Origin: Prevotella sp. P3-122
GTDB taxonomy: Bacteria; Bacteroidota; Bacteroidia; Bacteroidales; Bacteroidaceae
NCBI RefSeq assembly: GCF_002251365.1
Contig: NZ_NPJH01000091.1
Span: forward strand, 1 to 64,000
Direction of reading: 5' to 3'
DNA: 64,000 bases
The stretch's first letter is position 1; each line of letters starts with the position of its first letter. Shown piece by piece: positions 27,358 through 36,477 of this stretch. Under the pieces are notes generated by a model that was not told the DNA's origin, ran no database searches, and saw only the letters and a program-made list of their open reading frames with translations. The position numbers and the translations under genes were made by a program.

Positions 27358-28020
27358 TTAAACGTTTTTTTTATCAAATGTCCTGTAAACCATATACACC
27401 CCGTCGGCATCTATTGTAACGATATTGCGTGTAGCCTCGTTGAGGGTGCCTTCCCAGAACATGGTATACGTGTACGGTTGCCATCGAAATCCCTCACCGG
27501 AAATTCGTTTGCAGGAGATATTGAAGATGCTAACCTGCTGGCCGGGGAATGTGCCGAAGCTGTTGCGGCCCCGGGCAACGGCAAAGTAGCCGTAATCGGT
27601 AATCATCACGGGGCTCAGCCCGAAGGTGCGCTCGTAATAAGCCATGAGGGAGATATTGGCGAGTGTGTGGTCCTCTCGCTTTCCCGTTGCGGCAATGTAT
27701 GCTATTGACGACACTCCTCCCAGCTGTTCCATCACGTAGCGTGTGGCCTTGGTGAGGTCGTTGAATTTCTGCTCGGTAACTATGTGCAGGCGGTCGCCCA
27801 GCGTGTCGCGGACAGATATCGGCAATGAGTCGCCATCGCCGACAACGGCAATTGGCGAGAGCCCGTGGGCGATGGCTTTGGCACCGGCACCGTCGCAGCA
27901 AACAAGACATGACGATGAACTTAATACTGACAATGGTACGGAATGAGTGGGGTAGTCGCCATCGGCAAGTATCACTGCCGGGAAACGGCTGTCTGTGGAC
28001 AATAAAGGATAGTGGCTCAT
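27358..28020 (-). CDS. thiN: Thiamine pyrophosphokinase
   Basis: 220-residue enzyme that makes thiamine diphosphate from imported thiamine and ATP. It has VILADGDYPTH near the N-terminus, CCDGAGAKAI, VVGDGDSLP and the QKFNDLTKA motif that holds ATP and magnesium, followed by a C-terminal thiamine-binding beta domain. The frame opens at 28041, but the ATG at 28020 gives the ATGA overlap with the preceding gene and is preferred. It is the last gene of the TPP-riboswitch operon. Confidence 0.93.
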   Translation of the reverse strand: MSHYPLLSTDSRFPAVILADGDYPTHSVPLSVLSSSSCLVCCDGAGAKAIAHGLSPIAVVGDGDSLPISVRDTLGDRLHIVTEQKFNDLTKATRYVMEQLGGVSSIAYIAATGKREDHTLANISLMAYYERTFGLSPVMITDYGYFAVARGRNSFGTFPGQQVSIFNISCKRISGEGFRWQPYTYTMFWEGTLNEATRNIVTIDADGVYMVYRTFDKKNV

Positions 28021-28601
28021 TGCTTCATCATCTTTTTCCATTTATAATATCCGGCTATTGCTATAACGACATACAGGCCATAGAGAGCGGCCTTGAAAGG
28101 AATGCCCTTAGCGATGTAGAGATAGCAGCAGATGGCGTCGACTATAATCCAGAAGAACCACTGCTCTATGTATTTGCGTGCCAGCGCCCAGAGGCCGACG
28201 AAGCTCAGAGCATTGGTGAAGGCGTCGAGTAGTGGTACCGTAGAGTCGGTGAAGGTTACTAGAATATAATAGGTGGCAGCCCATGCCACGGCAAAAAACA
28301 CTAACGATGGAATATAGAGCCTCGACGGCATGTGCGTGATGGGCATCTGCCCGCCTGTCTGCTGTCCGTGCTTGCGGCCGAACTTCCATATTGCCCAGCC
28401 GTAGATTGCGGCAATGGTATAGTAGACAGCCATGCCCGCGTCACCATACAGCCCATGGCTCCAGTAGAGCCATGTGTCAAGGGCAGGCATGATGATGCCT
28501 ACAATCCACAGGGCTATACTGGCACGATACTCGAGTACTATGTATAGTAGCCCGAGTATCGTGGTGAGTATGTCAAGCCAATGTTCTGACAGGAAATCCA
28601 T
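28017..28601 (-). CDS. pnuT: PnuC-family thiamine transporter (PnuT)
   Basis: 194-residue inner-membrane protein with about seven hydrophobic segments. The opening WLDILTTILGLLYIVLEY is typical of PnuC, and a late WFWIIVDAICCYLYI matches the family's WxxW-type substrate motif. PnuC proteins carry nicotinamide riboside; in this operon, between a TonB receptor and thiamine kinase behind a TPP riboswitch, the substrate is almost certainly thiamine. The gene starts 4 bp after the receptor gene and overlaps thiN by 4 bp. Confidence 0.93.
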   Translation of the reverse strand: MDFLSEHWLDILTTILGLLYIVLEYRASIALWIVGIIMPALDTWLYWSHGLYGDAGMAVYYTIAAIYGWAIWKFGRKHGQQTGGQMPITHMPSRLYIPSLVFFAVAWAATYYILVTFTDSTVPLLDAFTNALSFVGLWALARKYIEQWFFWIIVDAICCYLYIAKGIPFKAALYGLYVVIAIAGYYKWKKMMKQ

Positions 28602-28605
28602 CGGC

Positions 28606-30861
28606 TTAGAAGTTTATTGACAAATGTGCCATCCAGTTGAATGGTGCAGATGGTGCGAAGCCTGCCTCGTAGAGGTCGTCCACACAGTAAGCCTCGACCT
28701 TGTCGCCGTTTTTGCGGAACTCCGACCATGCCCAGCCGTTGTTGTCGTACTTGGCATCGAAGACGTTGTAGAGCGACAGGCCGATGGTAGCCTCCTTTAT
28801 GCCTAACTTCTTCAATCCGAAGGTGTAGGAGAGGTTGATGTTGGTTGTGAAGTGGTCCTTGAGCATCATGCCGACCTCCTGGTCTACGCTGCCGTCCTCG
28901 TTGTAGTTGATGTAGCTCTTGAAGTCGGTGTTGGTGAGGTATTGCTCGCCTACATACTGGCTCTGGATGCTTGCCTGCAAGCCCTTGTAGGTGAAGGTGA
29001 AGATGTTGTTGAAGATGGCTTCGGGCGAGAATGAGGTATGTGTCTCACCGAGGTTTACTACAGTCTCGTAGTCGTCGAGCGTAACGGTCCAGTTCTTATT
29101 GCGGTTCTTGGAGAATGTAGCGTTGGCATCCCATCGGAACCATGATACGGGCTTCCATGCTGCCTCCAGCTCAACGCCTGCCCTGTAGCTTTCTCCGCAG
29201 TTGTCGTTGCTGGCCTTCATCTCGCCTATGTCGTTGAGTTCGCCTGTGAGCACGTACTGGTTGTTGTAGAACATGTAGTAGAAGTTGATGCCTGCGGCGA
29301 ACTTGCTGCTCTCATACTTGTATCCCAGTTCGAAGTCCTGCAGTTTCTCCGCCTTGAGGTTAGATACATAGTTGTCCTGATAGTCGTTGCGGGTAGGCTC
29401 CTTGTGCGACAGCGAGTATGAGGCGTATGCCCTGTTGTTGTCGTCGATCTGATAGTTCAGACCGAACTTGGGGTTGAAGAAGTCGAAGTCGTCGTGTGCC
29501 CACAGACCGCTGGCCTCTCCACCGATATACCAGTCGGCAGGGTCTTCCATGCGGTAGCCTACATGGCGGTACTGAAGGTCGAGGAATGCGCTAAGGCCCT
29601 TTACAAACTCCCACTCGGCCTTGCCATAGACATTGAAGTCGGTTTTCCAAGCAGTATTGCGGTAGTACTCGAAACCAGGGTACATTTCCTTCTGTGGCTC
29701 CTTCACCCAGTTTACCAGACCGAAGTGGTCACCGTCGTATTTGTTCCAGCCTCCGCCCAGAGTGGCCTTGAAACTTTCGTTGTCGTGGTAGTTGATTGAT
29801 GCGATGGCGCCATAGAAGTCGTTGTCCATCTTCTTCTGCCTTACTAGGTCAGTCTTGAACTCCACGTCAGAGAGACCGTACTCCTGAAGGTCCTTGTTCA
29901 CCTTATACTCCTCGTAGTAGCCTTGTCCCTTGGTGTAGTGGAGTGCCACGTTGAGGTCCCAGTTCGGATTGAATATCTGGTTCCAGATGAGCTGGTAGTT
30001 CTGCTGGTGATAGTTGTCGGTCTGGTTGTCGTAGTAGTGTACGTTGCCGTCGGCATCGTAATACTCTCCGCAAGAGTTGTAGCGGCGCCCGTAAAGGCTC
30101 TGCTCGTACTTTGAGGTGTAGTTCCATGCGTGATAGGTCTCCTCCTGTCCGTTGAAAGTGATGAACTTCACCATGGTGTTGTCCGAGAAGTAGCCTGCCT
30201 GCAGGAAGTAGGAGTTGAGGTTGGTGTGGGCGCGGTCCAGATATCCGTGTGAGCCGATGTTCGAGAGGCGTCCCTGCAGTCCCCAGTGACCTCCGAGCAG
30301 TCCTGTGCCGAAGCGCAGTGTTTCCTTGTGTGAGTAGTAGCTGCCTGCACTCATGTCGAGTCCCACAAATGGTGTGGTGCCGATGTTCTCAGTCTGCATG
30401 TTGATGGTTGCTCCGAAGGCACCGGAGCCGTTGGTCGACGTTCCTGCTCCGCGCTGTATCTGCATACTCTGCACACTTGAGGCAAAGTCGCCCATGTTGA
30501 CGAAGAACACCTGTGACGATTCGGCATCATTGACTGGAATGCCGTTGGCTGTGATGTTGATGCGCGATGGGTCCACGCCGCGTACCCTGATTGATGTGTA
30601 GCCGATACCGTTTCCAGCGTCGCTCGTCGTTGTCACCGATGGAGTGAGCGAGAGCAGGTGCGGAATGTCCTGTCCGAAGTTTACTTGTTTCAGCTGTGCC
30701 TTGCCGATGTTGGTATAGGCCATTGGGGTGCGCTTGTCAGCGCGTGTGGATGTAACCTGTACATCCTGCAACATGTGAACAGTGGTCGTGTCGACAGGCT
30801 CGACCGCATAAAGATTTGCCACACACGACAGTGCGGCAACAAAGAATACATTTCTTTTCAT
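28606..30861 (-). CDS. TonB-dependent thiamine receptor
   Basis: 751-residue outer-membrane receptor. The signal peptide is MKRNVFFVAALSCVANLYA. The plug follows (about 35-150) with LQDVQVTSTRADKRT and VRGVDPSRINITANGIPVND near its centre; the rest is the beta barrel ending in an aromatic strand (LSINF). The frame opens with GTG at 30867, but the ATG at 30861 gives the clean signal peptide. It is the first gene behind the TPP riboswitch and matches the omr1-pnuT-thiN arrangement known from Bacteroides. It takes up thiamine or related compounds with TonB energy. Confidence 0.93.
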   Translation of the reverse strand: MKRNVFFVAALSCVANLYAVEPVDTTTVHMLQDVQVTSTRADKRTPMAYTNIGKAQLKQVNFGQDIPHLLSLTPSVTTTSDAGNGIGYTSIRVRGVDPSRINITANGIPVNDAESSQVFFVNMGDFASSVQSMQIQRGAGTSTNGSGAFGATINMQTENIGTTPFVGLDMSAGSYYSHKETLRFGTGLLGGHWGLQGRLSNIGSHGYLDRAHTNLNSYFLQAGYFSDNTMVKFITFNGQEETYHAWNYTSKYEQSLYGRRYNSCGEYYDADGNVHYYDNQTDNYHQQNYQLIWNQIFNPNWDLNVALHYTKGQGYYEEYKVNKDLQEYGLSDVEFKTDLVRQKKMDNDFYGAIASINYHDNESFKATLGGGWNKYDGDHFGLVNWVKEPQKEMYPGFEYYRNTAWKTDFNVYGKAEWEFVKGLSAFLDLQYRHVGYRMEDPADWYIGGEASGLWAHDDFDFFNPKFGLNYQIDDNNRAYASYSLSHKEPTRNDYQDNYVSNLKAEKLQDFELGYKYESSKFAAGINFYYMFYNNQYVLTGELNDIGEMKASNDNCGESYRAGVELEAAWKPVSWFRWDANATFSKNRNKNWTVTLDDYETVVNLGETHTSFSPEAIFNNIFTFTYKGLQASIQSQYVGEQYLTNTDFKSYINYNEDGSVDQEVGMMLKDHFTTNINLSYTFGLKKLGIKEATIGLSLYNVFDAKYDNNGWAWSEFRKNGDKVEAYCVDDLYEAGFAPSAPFNWMAHLSINF

Positions 30862-30900
30862 GTACACCTTTTAAAATTAAGAAATAACATAAAAAGGGAT

Positions 30901-30984
30901 TACCTTTCCCTGCGTCGGCATTACCCGTATCAGGTTCTGTGGGTATAATCTCAGCCGTACCAAAAGGCACAGCACCCCTTAGCT
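30901..30984 (-). promoter_or_regulatory. TPP riboswitch
   Basis: Read on the minus strand, the segment has all conserved THI-box parts in order: GGGGTGCT, GGCTGAGA, TACCC, AACCTGAT, GGGTAATGCC and CGCAGGGAAA. The aptamer lies between the promoter and the receptor gene. An AGGGA at its 3' end could pair with the TCCCT just downstream, followed by TTTTT, which may be part of the expression platform. Thiamine diphosphate is expected to switch the operon off. Confidence 0.96.
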
Positions 30985-31002
30985 TCCATTCTGAAAGCCG
31001 CT

Positions 31003-31035
31003 GCAAAGTTACGGATATTTATCGGAATGGACAAA
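31003..31035 (-). promoter_or_regulatory. Promoter of the thiamine operon
   Basis: On the minus strand TTTG (31032-31035), 20 bp spacer, TAACTTTGC (31003-31011), immediately upstream of the riboswitch. Confidence 0.75.
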
Positions 31036-31078
31036 TAATTCGCCACTTCTTTTTTTCGTAGCGATTATCCTTCCCCCA

Positions 31079-31534
31079 TCATTTTTCTTTTTCCTCTGCC
31101 GAATAGCTGATGTTGAGGGCATTGGCCTTGCGCAGTTGCTGCTTGACGGCAGTGATGATGCTCATAGGGGTTTTCCGGTCGGCCTTAAGGGAAATGGTGA
31201 GCTTGTTTTTGTCCTCGGGAAGCATGGAGGAACGCTCCGCAGAGACTGCCTCTGCAATTCTCTCTATGGGTACTATTCTTCCGTTTATCTGGACGGCGGA
31301 GCTGCTGTTGTCTTTATGGCCTATGGGCTTGCCTATGTGGATATGCACCACCGTAGACTTCTTGACGGGATGGGTAAGCTCCGTACCTTTTGGAACAGTA
31401 TACTCAACCTTTAGTGTCTCGGTACGCATGTGGGTGACAATCATGAAGAAGAACAGCACGACAAAGATGAGGTCGGGCAGCGAGGCGGTGTTCAGACTTG
31501 GCATGTTGCGGTGGCGGCGGCGTATGAGGCTCAT
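31079..31534 (-). CDS. ExbD/TolR family protein (second copy)
   Basis: 151-residue inner-membrane protein with one N-terminal helix (about 18-38, LPDLIFVVLFFFMIVTHM) carrying the Asp that conducts protons in ExbD. A periplasmic domain follows. It overlaps the upstream exbD by 4 bp (ATGA), so it is the last gene of the exbB operon. Two different ExbD proteins with one ExbB is a common Bacteroidetes layout. Confidence 0.9.
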   Translation of the reverse strand: MSLIRRRHRNMPSLNTASLPDLIFVVLFFFMIVTHMRTETLKVEYTVPKGTELTHPVKKSTVVHIHIGKPIGHKDNSSSAVQINGRIVPIERIAEAVSAERSSMLPEDKNKLTISLKADRKTPMSIITAVKQQLRKANALNISYSAEEKEK

Positions 31535-32067
31535 GGCTGGCCTCCTTTCTCTGCAGATGTCTCGTTATATTGCTCCGACACTCGCTGCGGGCATAGCTCC
31601 TTGATGCGTGTGCGCTGCTCTTCTGGAAGTTCTGCGTATCTTATGCCGTATAGCTTCTTTGACAGACCGTTGCGCAGGTCGGAGTAGGCGGCTACAATCT
31701 CGTTCTGAATATTAAAATATGTGTCATACGACGACAGCGGCGAGGCATTGATGGTAATCAGATGTTCCTTGCCAGCTTTGCTTACAAAGTTGCGTATGTC
31801 CTTGCGCAGAGATGCCATGACGAGCGGCCTTCCGTTGATAAAGGCCGAGTCGTTGTCGCTGACGACAATCTCCAAGAGCTTATCCTTCTGCACTTCCATA
31901 GGCTCCGTGGACTCCTGCTGTGCGTTAGGCGGCAGTTGGCGTAGCAGCCCTTTGTCCATGTCCATGGATGTGGTGACAAGGAAAAAGATGAGCAGCATGA
32001 ATGATATGTCGGCCGTAGATGTGGTGTTGAGCCCTGGCACACGGCGGCGTTTGTTGGTTCTTATCAT
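31531..32067 (-). CDS. exbD: ExbD/TolR family protein
   Basis: 178-residue inner-membrane protein. The N-terminus RRVPGLNTTSTADISFMLLIFFLV contains the single helix with the conserved Asp; the N-terminal motif matches ExbD. The periplasmic part is longer than in the second copy. It overlaps the 168-residue gene by 4 bp and the next exbD by 4 bp, so translation is coupled. Together with ExbB it should energise TonB for the receptors in this window. Confidence 0.92.
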   Translation of the reverse strand: MIRTNKRRRVPGLNTTSTADISFMLLIFFLVTTSMDMDKGLLRQLPPNAQQESTEPMEVQKDKLLEIVVSDNDSAFINGRPLVMASLRKDIRNFVSKAGKEHLITINASPLSSYDTYFNIQNEIVAAYSDLRNGLSKKLYGIRYAELPEEQRTRIKELCPQRVSEQYNETSAEKGGQP

Positions 32068-32570
32068 TTCCTACGCTTGTTGATAATGGAAAATGTAATG
32101 ATTGTTGCCGAGGCGACGGCAATCATAATGGATGAGGTGATTATGAACATGTCGGCACTCTTTAGCCAGAGCCATGAGCTGTATAGCAGTCCGTTTGCCC
32201 TTATAGGCTCTGATGAGCCAACGGAAAACGACAGCACGAGCAGGGTGGTTGTGACTATGGCCATCGTGTAGCTGATAGCCTTTGCGGGGATATTGTTTGT
32301 CCTGGCATCCGTATTTCCTCTTTTCCTGATGAATGTCGCTACCGACCATGCTGTTAAGGCTGATGCACCAAGCAGCAGCATCACCATTAGCCACAGCAGG
32401 GCATCGGTGAGCAGTGGGGCGTTGAAGTTAGGACTGTCCTCATAGGGAGTGTCAAAGCCTAATGTCCAGAACAGCACGAACAGCAGTAGGGACATTGACG
32501 TGATGGCGAGGAATATACGCCGGCTTATCTGTGCGGCCGTCCATGTCTTGATGTCGGTAAGTCTAAGCAT
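32064..32570 (-). CDS. Four-helix membrane protein in the exbB operon
   Basis: 168-residue protein with four predicted membrane helices (about 19-38, 56-78, 97-118 and 135-160), short loops and a basic C-terminus SIINKRRK. I do not recognise a named family, but such a gene between ExbB and ExbD recurs in Bacteroidales. It starts 4 bp after exbB and overlaps exbD by 4 bp. It may be a structural partner of the motor. Confidence 0.78.
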   Translation of the reverse strand: MLRLTDIKTWTAAQISRRIFLAITSMSLLLFVLFWTLGFDTPYEDSPNFNAPLLTDALLWLMVMLLLGASALTAWSVATFIRKRGNTDARTNNIPAKAISYTMAIVTTTLLVLSFSVGSSEPIRANGLLYSSWLWLKSADMFIITSSIMIAVASATIITFSIINKRRK

Positions 32571-32574
32571 TTGT

Positions 32575-33456
32575 CTATACTGTTTTGCCTGTTGTCTGCG
32601 ATGTTTGCTTGTATTTCGTGATGGTGTCGAGCAGTGTTATCGCACTCTCCTCCATTTGGCTTGTGAGATGCTCAATCTTTGAGAGAATATAGTTGTAGAA
32701 CACCTGCAGCACTATTGCGACGATGATACCGAAGATAGTCGTTATCAGTGCCACCTTCATTCCCGATGCCACGATGGTGGGGCTGATGTCTGCGGCCTGC
32801 TGGATATTGTCGAACGACATGACCATGCCTATGACGGTGCCGAGAAAACCGAGTGACGGAGCGATGGTGATAAAGAGCGTTATCCATGAGCATCCCTTCT
32901 CCAGGTTTGCGCTCTGCACGGAGCCGTAGCTGGCTATGGAGCGCTCTATGTTATCAGTGGACTCGCTGATACGCACAAGCCCCTGATAGCAGATGCTCGC
33001 CACAGGCCCCCGCGTGTCGCGGCATAGGCTCTTCGCACCGTCTATGTCACCAGCCATTATCCTGGCATCAAGGTCGGCCATGAATCTCTTGGCGTTTATC
33101 TCGGAGAGGCTAAGGTAGATTATCCTCTCTATGCAGAACGCCAGGCCAAGCACTAAGGCAAGGGCTACGAGCGACATGAAGCCGGCATTACCCTCGATGA
33201 ACTTCTTTTTCAGAATCTTGTGGACTCCTGCAGGCTCGCTGTCTGCCATTGTGGTGTCGTTGCTAAGGAATGTCTCGGCAGCTATGATGTCGTCATCCAA
33301 TGCCGCGCTGTCCAGAATGGCACTGCTGTCCTGCTGCAATGTCTGTTCCTGCTGTGCTGTCTGTTCCTGCTGTGCGGCAGCCCTGGCGGGAGTGTTGTTG
33401 CAGATGATGGCGGTGAGTAATGTGGCTGCTGTCAGCCATTTGAGTAAATGTTTCAT
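32575..33456 (-). CDS. exbB: ExbB/TolQ/MotA proton-channel protein
   Basis: 293-residue protein. A signal-like N-terminus is followed by a Gln-rich stretch (about 25-50, with QQEQT repeats) and an acidic segment before the first conserved helix (about 90-115). The core has SLGFLGTVIGMVMSFD, the ExbB/TolQ pore signature, and helices about 160-255. The end reads KQTSQTTGKTV. The extended N-terminus is longer than in E. coli ExbB but common in Bacteroidetes. It is the first gene of the operon. Confidence 0.92.
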   Translation of the reverse strand: MKHLLKWLTAATLLTAIICNNTPARAAAQQEQTAQQEQTLQQDSSAILDSAALDDDIIAAETFLSNDTTMADSEPAGVHKILKKKFIEGNAGFMSLVALALVLGLAFCIERIIYLSLSEINAKRFMADLDARIMAGDIDGAKSLCRDTRGPVASICYQGLVRISESTDNIERSIASYGSVQSANLEKGCSWITLFITIAPSLGFLGTVIGMVMSFDNIQQAADISPTIVASGMKVALITTIFGIIVAIVLQVFYNYILSKIEHLTSQMEESAITLLDTITKYKQTSQTTGKTV

Positions 33457-33641
33457 TGTTCTTGATTGTCTGTTGTCTTGTTGCCCGGCCTGCTGGTCTG
33501 CGATGCATAAATGAAGCCTGCCCGTTCAGGCAGCTGACGGGTAACGGTATTGTAGAATATGATGACTGTGAAAATGGAGTTTGCTAAACGTAAACTGCCA
33601 AGGGCTGCCGGTACGGAACCCTGGGAACAATCGCAACAGGG

Positions 33642-33729
33642 CGGAAAGAGGGGGATTCGAACCCCCGATACGCTTTTGACGTATACACGCTTTCCAGGCG
33701 TGCCTCTTCAGCCACTCGAGCATCTTTCC
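33642..33729 (-). tRNA. tRNA-Ser (GGA anticodon)
   Basis: Read on the minus strand it starts GGAAAGATGCTCGAGTGGC and ends with the T arm and acceptor TCTTTCC plus a G discriminator. The anticodon stem CACGC/GCGTG holds the loop with GGA, decoding UCC and UCU serine codons. A long variable arm is present, as in serine tRNAs. The CCA end is not encoded. Confidence 0.95.
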
Positions 33730-33830
33730 TTGCGTTCGGAGTGCAAAATTATATGTTTTGTTCCAAATAACAGCTGTTGGCATAGGTGTTTTAAAGTTCT
33801 TTAACGTTGTGTAATGTCTGTAGCGGGGTG

Positions 33831-34634
33831 TCATCGTGATATGACTCCATGGTTGCCGTCGTCAATTCCGAATATGCGGAGGGCGTTGGCAGTGGTTATT
33901 CTTGCCACCTCGTCGGCACTCACTCCGTAGCTCTGCGCCAGTTGCTGGCATATGAGCGGAATGAACGAGCTCTCGTTCCTCTTGCCCCGATTGGGCACGG
34001 GAGCCATGTATGGGCTGTCGGTCTCAAGAACTATGCGTTCGAGTGGAACCACGGCAGGCAGGTCCTCACGCAGATGGCTGCTCTTGAATGTCAGCACACC
34101 ACCGATGCCGAGCGCGAATCCGTCGAACGACAACAACTCGGCTGCCTCAAGGCGGTTGCCCGTGAAGCAATGGAATACTCCGCCATGTAGCTGCCCCCTG
34201 TATTTCCTCATTATGGCGACCATCTCGTTCTGGGCCTTTCGGCAATGTATCATCAGCGGCAGATGGCTGTCTATGCTCCACCTTACCTGCTCCTCAAAGG
34301 CATGTAGCTGCTCGTTCTCATACTCCCGCGACCAGTAGAAGTCCAGTCCTACCTCGCCTATGGCGATGTGTTCCGCCGTGAGCATCTGTCTCATCTGCCC
34401 AATCACCTCCGCATAGTCTGCCCTTACCTCCTCGGGGTGCAGGCCAATCATAGGGTAGGCAAAGCCCTTGTTTTCCCGACATAGCTGTAGCACCGTCCCT
34501 GAAGTCTTCTGGTCTATGGCCGGTACGAACACCTTCTCCACCCCTGCGGCTTTCGCCCTCTCGATTACCACTGGCAGGTCTGCGGCAAACTCCTCACCGT
34601 CGAGGTGTGCATGTGTGTCGATAAGCATACTCAT
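33831..34634 (-). CDS. TatD family metal-dependent hydrolase
   Basis: 267-residue cytoplasmic TIM-barrel hydrolase, probably a 3'-5' DNase involved in DNA repair or quality control. It begins MLIDTHAHLD with the metal-binding HxH, then has GEVGLDFYW, IHCRKA and ETDSPYMAP motifs that complete the metal site. The start could be two codons downstream (ATG 34628). It follows the polyprenyl synthase by 16 bp and precedes the tRNA-Ser. Confidence 0.93.
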   Translation of the reverse strand: MSMLIDTHAHLDGEEFAADLPVVIERAKAAGVEKVFVPAIDQKTSGTVLQLCRENKGFAYPMIGLHPEEVRADYAEVIGQMRQMLTAEHIAIGEVGLDFYWSREYENEQLHAFEEQVRWSIDSHLPLMIHCRKAQNEMVAIMRKYRGQLHGGVFHCFTGNRLEAAELLSFDGFALGIGGVLTFKSSHLREDLPAVVPLERIVLETDSPYMAPVPNRGKRNESSFIPLICQQLAQSYGVSADEVARITTANALRIFGIDDGNHGVISR

Positions 34635-34650
34635 TATTTATTAATGGATA

Positions 34651-35625
34651 TCAGGACTGTCTGTGCATCATTCTCTCCGCATAGGCAGCGAGCTCCTTCT
34701 TGCGCTCATCGCTCACGCCGACCTCATTGAGGAACTTGCGGCTCTGAGCAAAGTAGTATTCTATCTTCTGCTGTGCCAGCTTGTCGATGCCTATCTCGTT
34801 ATACAGGTTTCTCACTGCCTCCACCTTCTTGGAAGGGTCGAAGTCCTTGGCCGATGTCCATCTCACAAGCTCTGCTTTCTGTGCCTCGTTGGCGCAGTTG
34901 AAGGCGTTGATGAGCATGTATGTCTTCTTGTTCGATACAATGTCGCCTCCGATAGCTTTACCAAACACCTTTGTGTCGCCATAAACGTCGAGGTAGTCGT
35001 CCTGCAGCTGGAAGGCAAGACCTATTTGCTCGCCAAACTTATAGAGGTTGTCGGCATCGCTCTCTGAAGCACCGGCCAGCATCGCTCCCATCTTCAGCGC
35101 GCATGCCAGCAACACGCTCGTCTTGAGCCTTATCATCTCTATGTACTCGGCCTCAGTGACATCGTCGCGCTGCTCGAACTCCATGTCGTACTGCTGGCCT
35201 TCGCCTATCTCAAGTGCCGTTACGGTAAAGAGCCTCATCACATCTGCAAGTTTCTCGGGCGGGCATTGCGCCATGCGCTCGAAGGCCAACACGAGCATGG
35301 AGTCGCCAGAGAGTATGGCGGTGTTGGCGTCCCACTTGCGGTGTACGGTCGGGCAGCCGCGCCTAAGGTCTGCATTGTCCATAAGGTCATCGTGCAGCAG
35401 GGTGTAGTTGTGGTATGTCTCAAGGGCACACGCCTGCATGAGTATGCTCTTCGGGTCATCCTTGAACAGGTTGTAGGCAAGGAGCATGAGCACGGGGCGT
35501 ATGCGCTTGCCTCCTATGGAAAGCACGTATTTCACAGGCTCGTACAGTGAGGCTGGCTTGCGGTCGTAAGCCATGTTGTCAATAAACGCATTGACTTCAT
35601 TCAGAATTTCGTCGGCTGTCATCAT
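34651..35625 (-). CDS. Polyprenyl diphosphate synthase
   Basis: 324-residue isoprenoid chain-elongation enzyme. The first Asp-rich motif is LHDDLMD with RRG after it, and the second is LQDDYLDVYGD; both hold magnesium and the diphosphates. The length suits farnesyl, geranylgeranyl or longer chains; the product cannot be told from sequence. The frame stays open up to 35742, but that part overlaps the TonB gene; MMTADEIL at 35625 is the likely start. It forms an operon with TonB upstream and TatD downstream. Confidence 0.92.
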   Translation of the reverse strand: MMTADEILNEVNAFIDNMAYDRKPASLYEPVKYVLSIGGKRIRPVLMLLAYNLFKDDPKSILMQACALETYHNYTLLHDDLMDNADLRRGCPTVHRKWDANTAILSGDSMLVLAFERMAQCPPEKLADVMRLFTVTALEIGEGQQYDMEFEQRDDVTEAEYIEMIRLKTSVLLACALKMGAMLAGASESDADNLYKFGEQIGLAFQLQDDYLDVYGDTKVFGKAIGGDIVSNKKTYMLINAFNCANEAQKAELVRWTSAKDFDPSKKVEAVRNLYNEIGIDKLAQQKIEYYFAQSRKFLNEVGVSDERKKELAAYAERMMHRQS

Positions 35626-35669
35626 AAGCTTTCTTTGTGTATATAATGGGTTATTAATGTCGTGTGCTG

Positions 35670-36374
35670 TTATAGGTTGAACACTACCGGTATGGCGAAC
35701 ATCGTGCGGCAGGGCTTGGAGTCCATGATGCCCGGTTTCCAATGAGGCATCATGCGTATCACCCTCAGGGCTTCGCGGTCGAGTAGAGGGTCAACGGATT
35801 TCTGCACCGTTGGTGACGATATGCTTCCATCCTTGTTTACGATGAATGATACTACCACCTTGCCCTGGATCTTGTTGCTGCGGGCTTGCTCTGGGTAGCG
35901 CAGGTTTTTGGTGAGCCATTTCATGAATTCCGTGATGCCTCCCGGAAACTCGGGTAGCTTGTCGGTGGTGCGAAGAACAGTGGTATCCTGTGCCAAAGCG
36001 GGAACCTGGGGCTGCGCCTGGTCTGTATTGGCTTCAGCCAACAGCGCGTCGGCTTCTCCAATAAGCATCAGGCTGTTTTCATCGATAGTGGCTGTAGCGT
36101 CTTTCGACAGTGTCTCTACGGCCTTTACCTTGTCAGCAGCAGCAGGCTTTTCCTCAGTTGTGGCAGCTACCATGTCCTCAGGTTCCATGGCAGGGGTGAG
36201 CGCCATCTCCTCCAGAACGTCATCGGGTATATAGTCCGTGCCAACATATCTGTCAGGACTGAATGTGTACTCTAAGGAAGCAAACACCAGGGACAGGGCA
36301 ATAACAAGCCCTAACAGAAAGGCCTTGCCTCTCTGCTCGTCGATGTTTGCCTTTTTTGATTTCTTTATTTCCAC
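35670..36374 (-). CDS. tonB: TonB energy transducer
   Basis: 234-residue protein. A short cytoplasmic basic start is followed by one membrane helix (about 18-37, AFLLGLVIALSLVFASL), a Thr/Ala-rich periplasmic linker rather than a Pro-rich one, and the TonB C-terminal domain (about 145-234) with YPEQARSNKIQGKVVVSFIV split by the fold. It would carry ExbB/ExbD energy to the receptors encoded nearby. It is the first gene of the polyprenyl synthase/TatD operon. Confidence 0.9.
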   Translation of the reverse strand: MEIKKSKKANIDEQRGKAFLLGLVIALSLVFASLEYTFSPDRYVGTDYIPDDVLEEMALTPAMEPEDMVAATTEEKPAAADKVKAVETLSKDATATIDENSLMLIGEADALLAEANTDQAQPQVPALAQDTTVLRTTDKLPEFPGGITEFMKWLTKNLRYPEQARSNKIQGKVVVSFIVNKDGSISSPTVQKSVDPLLDREALRVIRMMPHWKPGIMDSKPCRTMFAIPVVFNL

Positions 36375-36447
36375 ACTAAAATTGCCTGTTTTACGTTATA
36401 TTTCTAAATTCAAACGCAAAATTACGTCAGATATTTGAAAAAAAGAG

Positions 36448-36456
36448 TATCTTTGC
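36448..36456 (+). promoter_or_regulatory. porQ promoter -7 element
   Basis: TATCTTTGC on the plus strand, 21 bp before the porQ ATG. A TTTG is present at 36434-36437 but is too close to serve as -33. Confidence 0.5.
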
Positions 36457-36477
36457 GGATAAATTACGAAAAATAAA

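Noticed and set aside
33526..33834. 102-codon minus-strand frame
   Set aside because: It runs across the tRNA-Ser gene and has no protein features.
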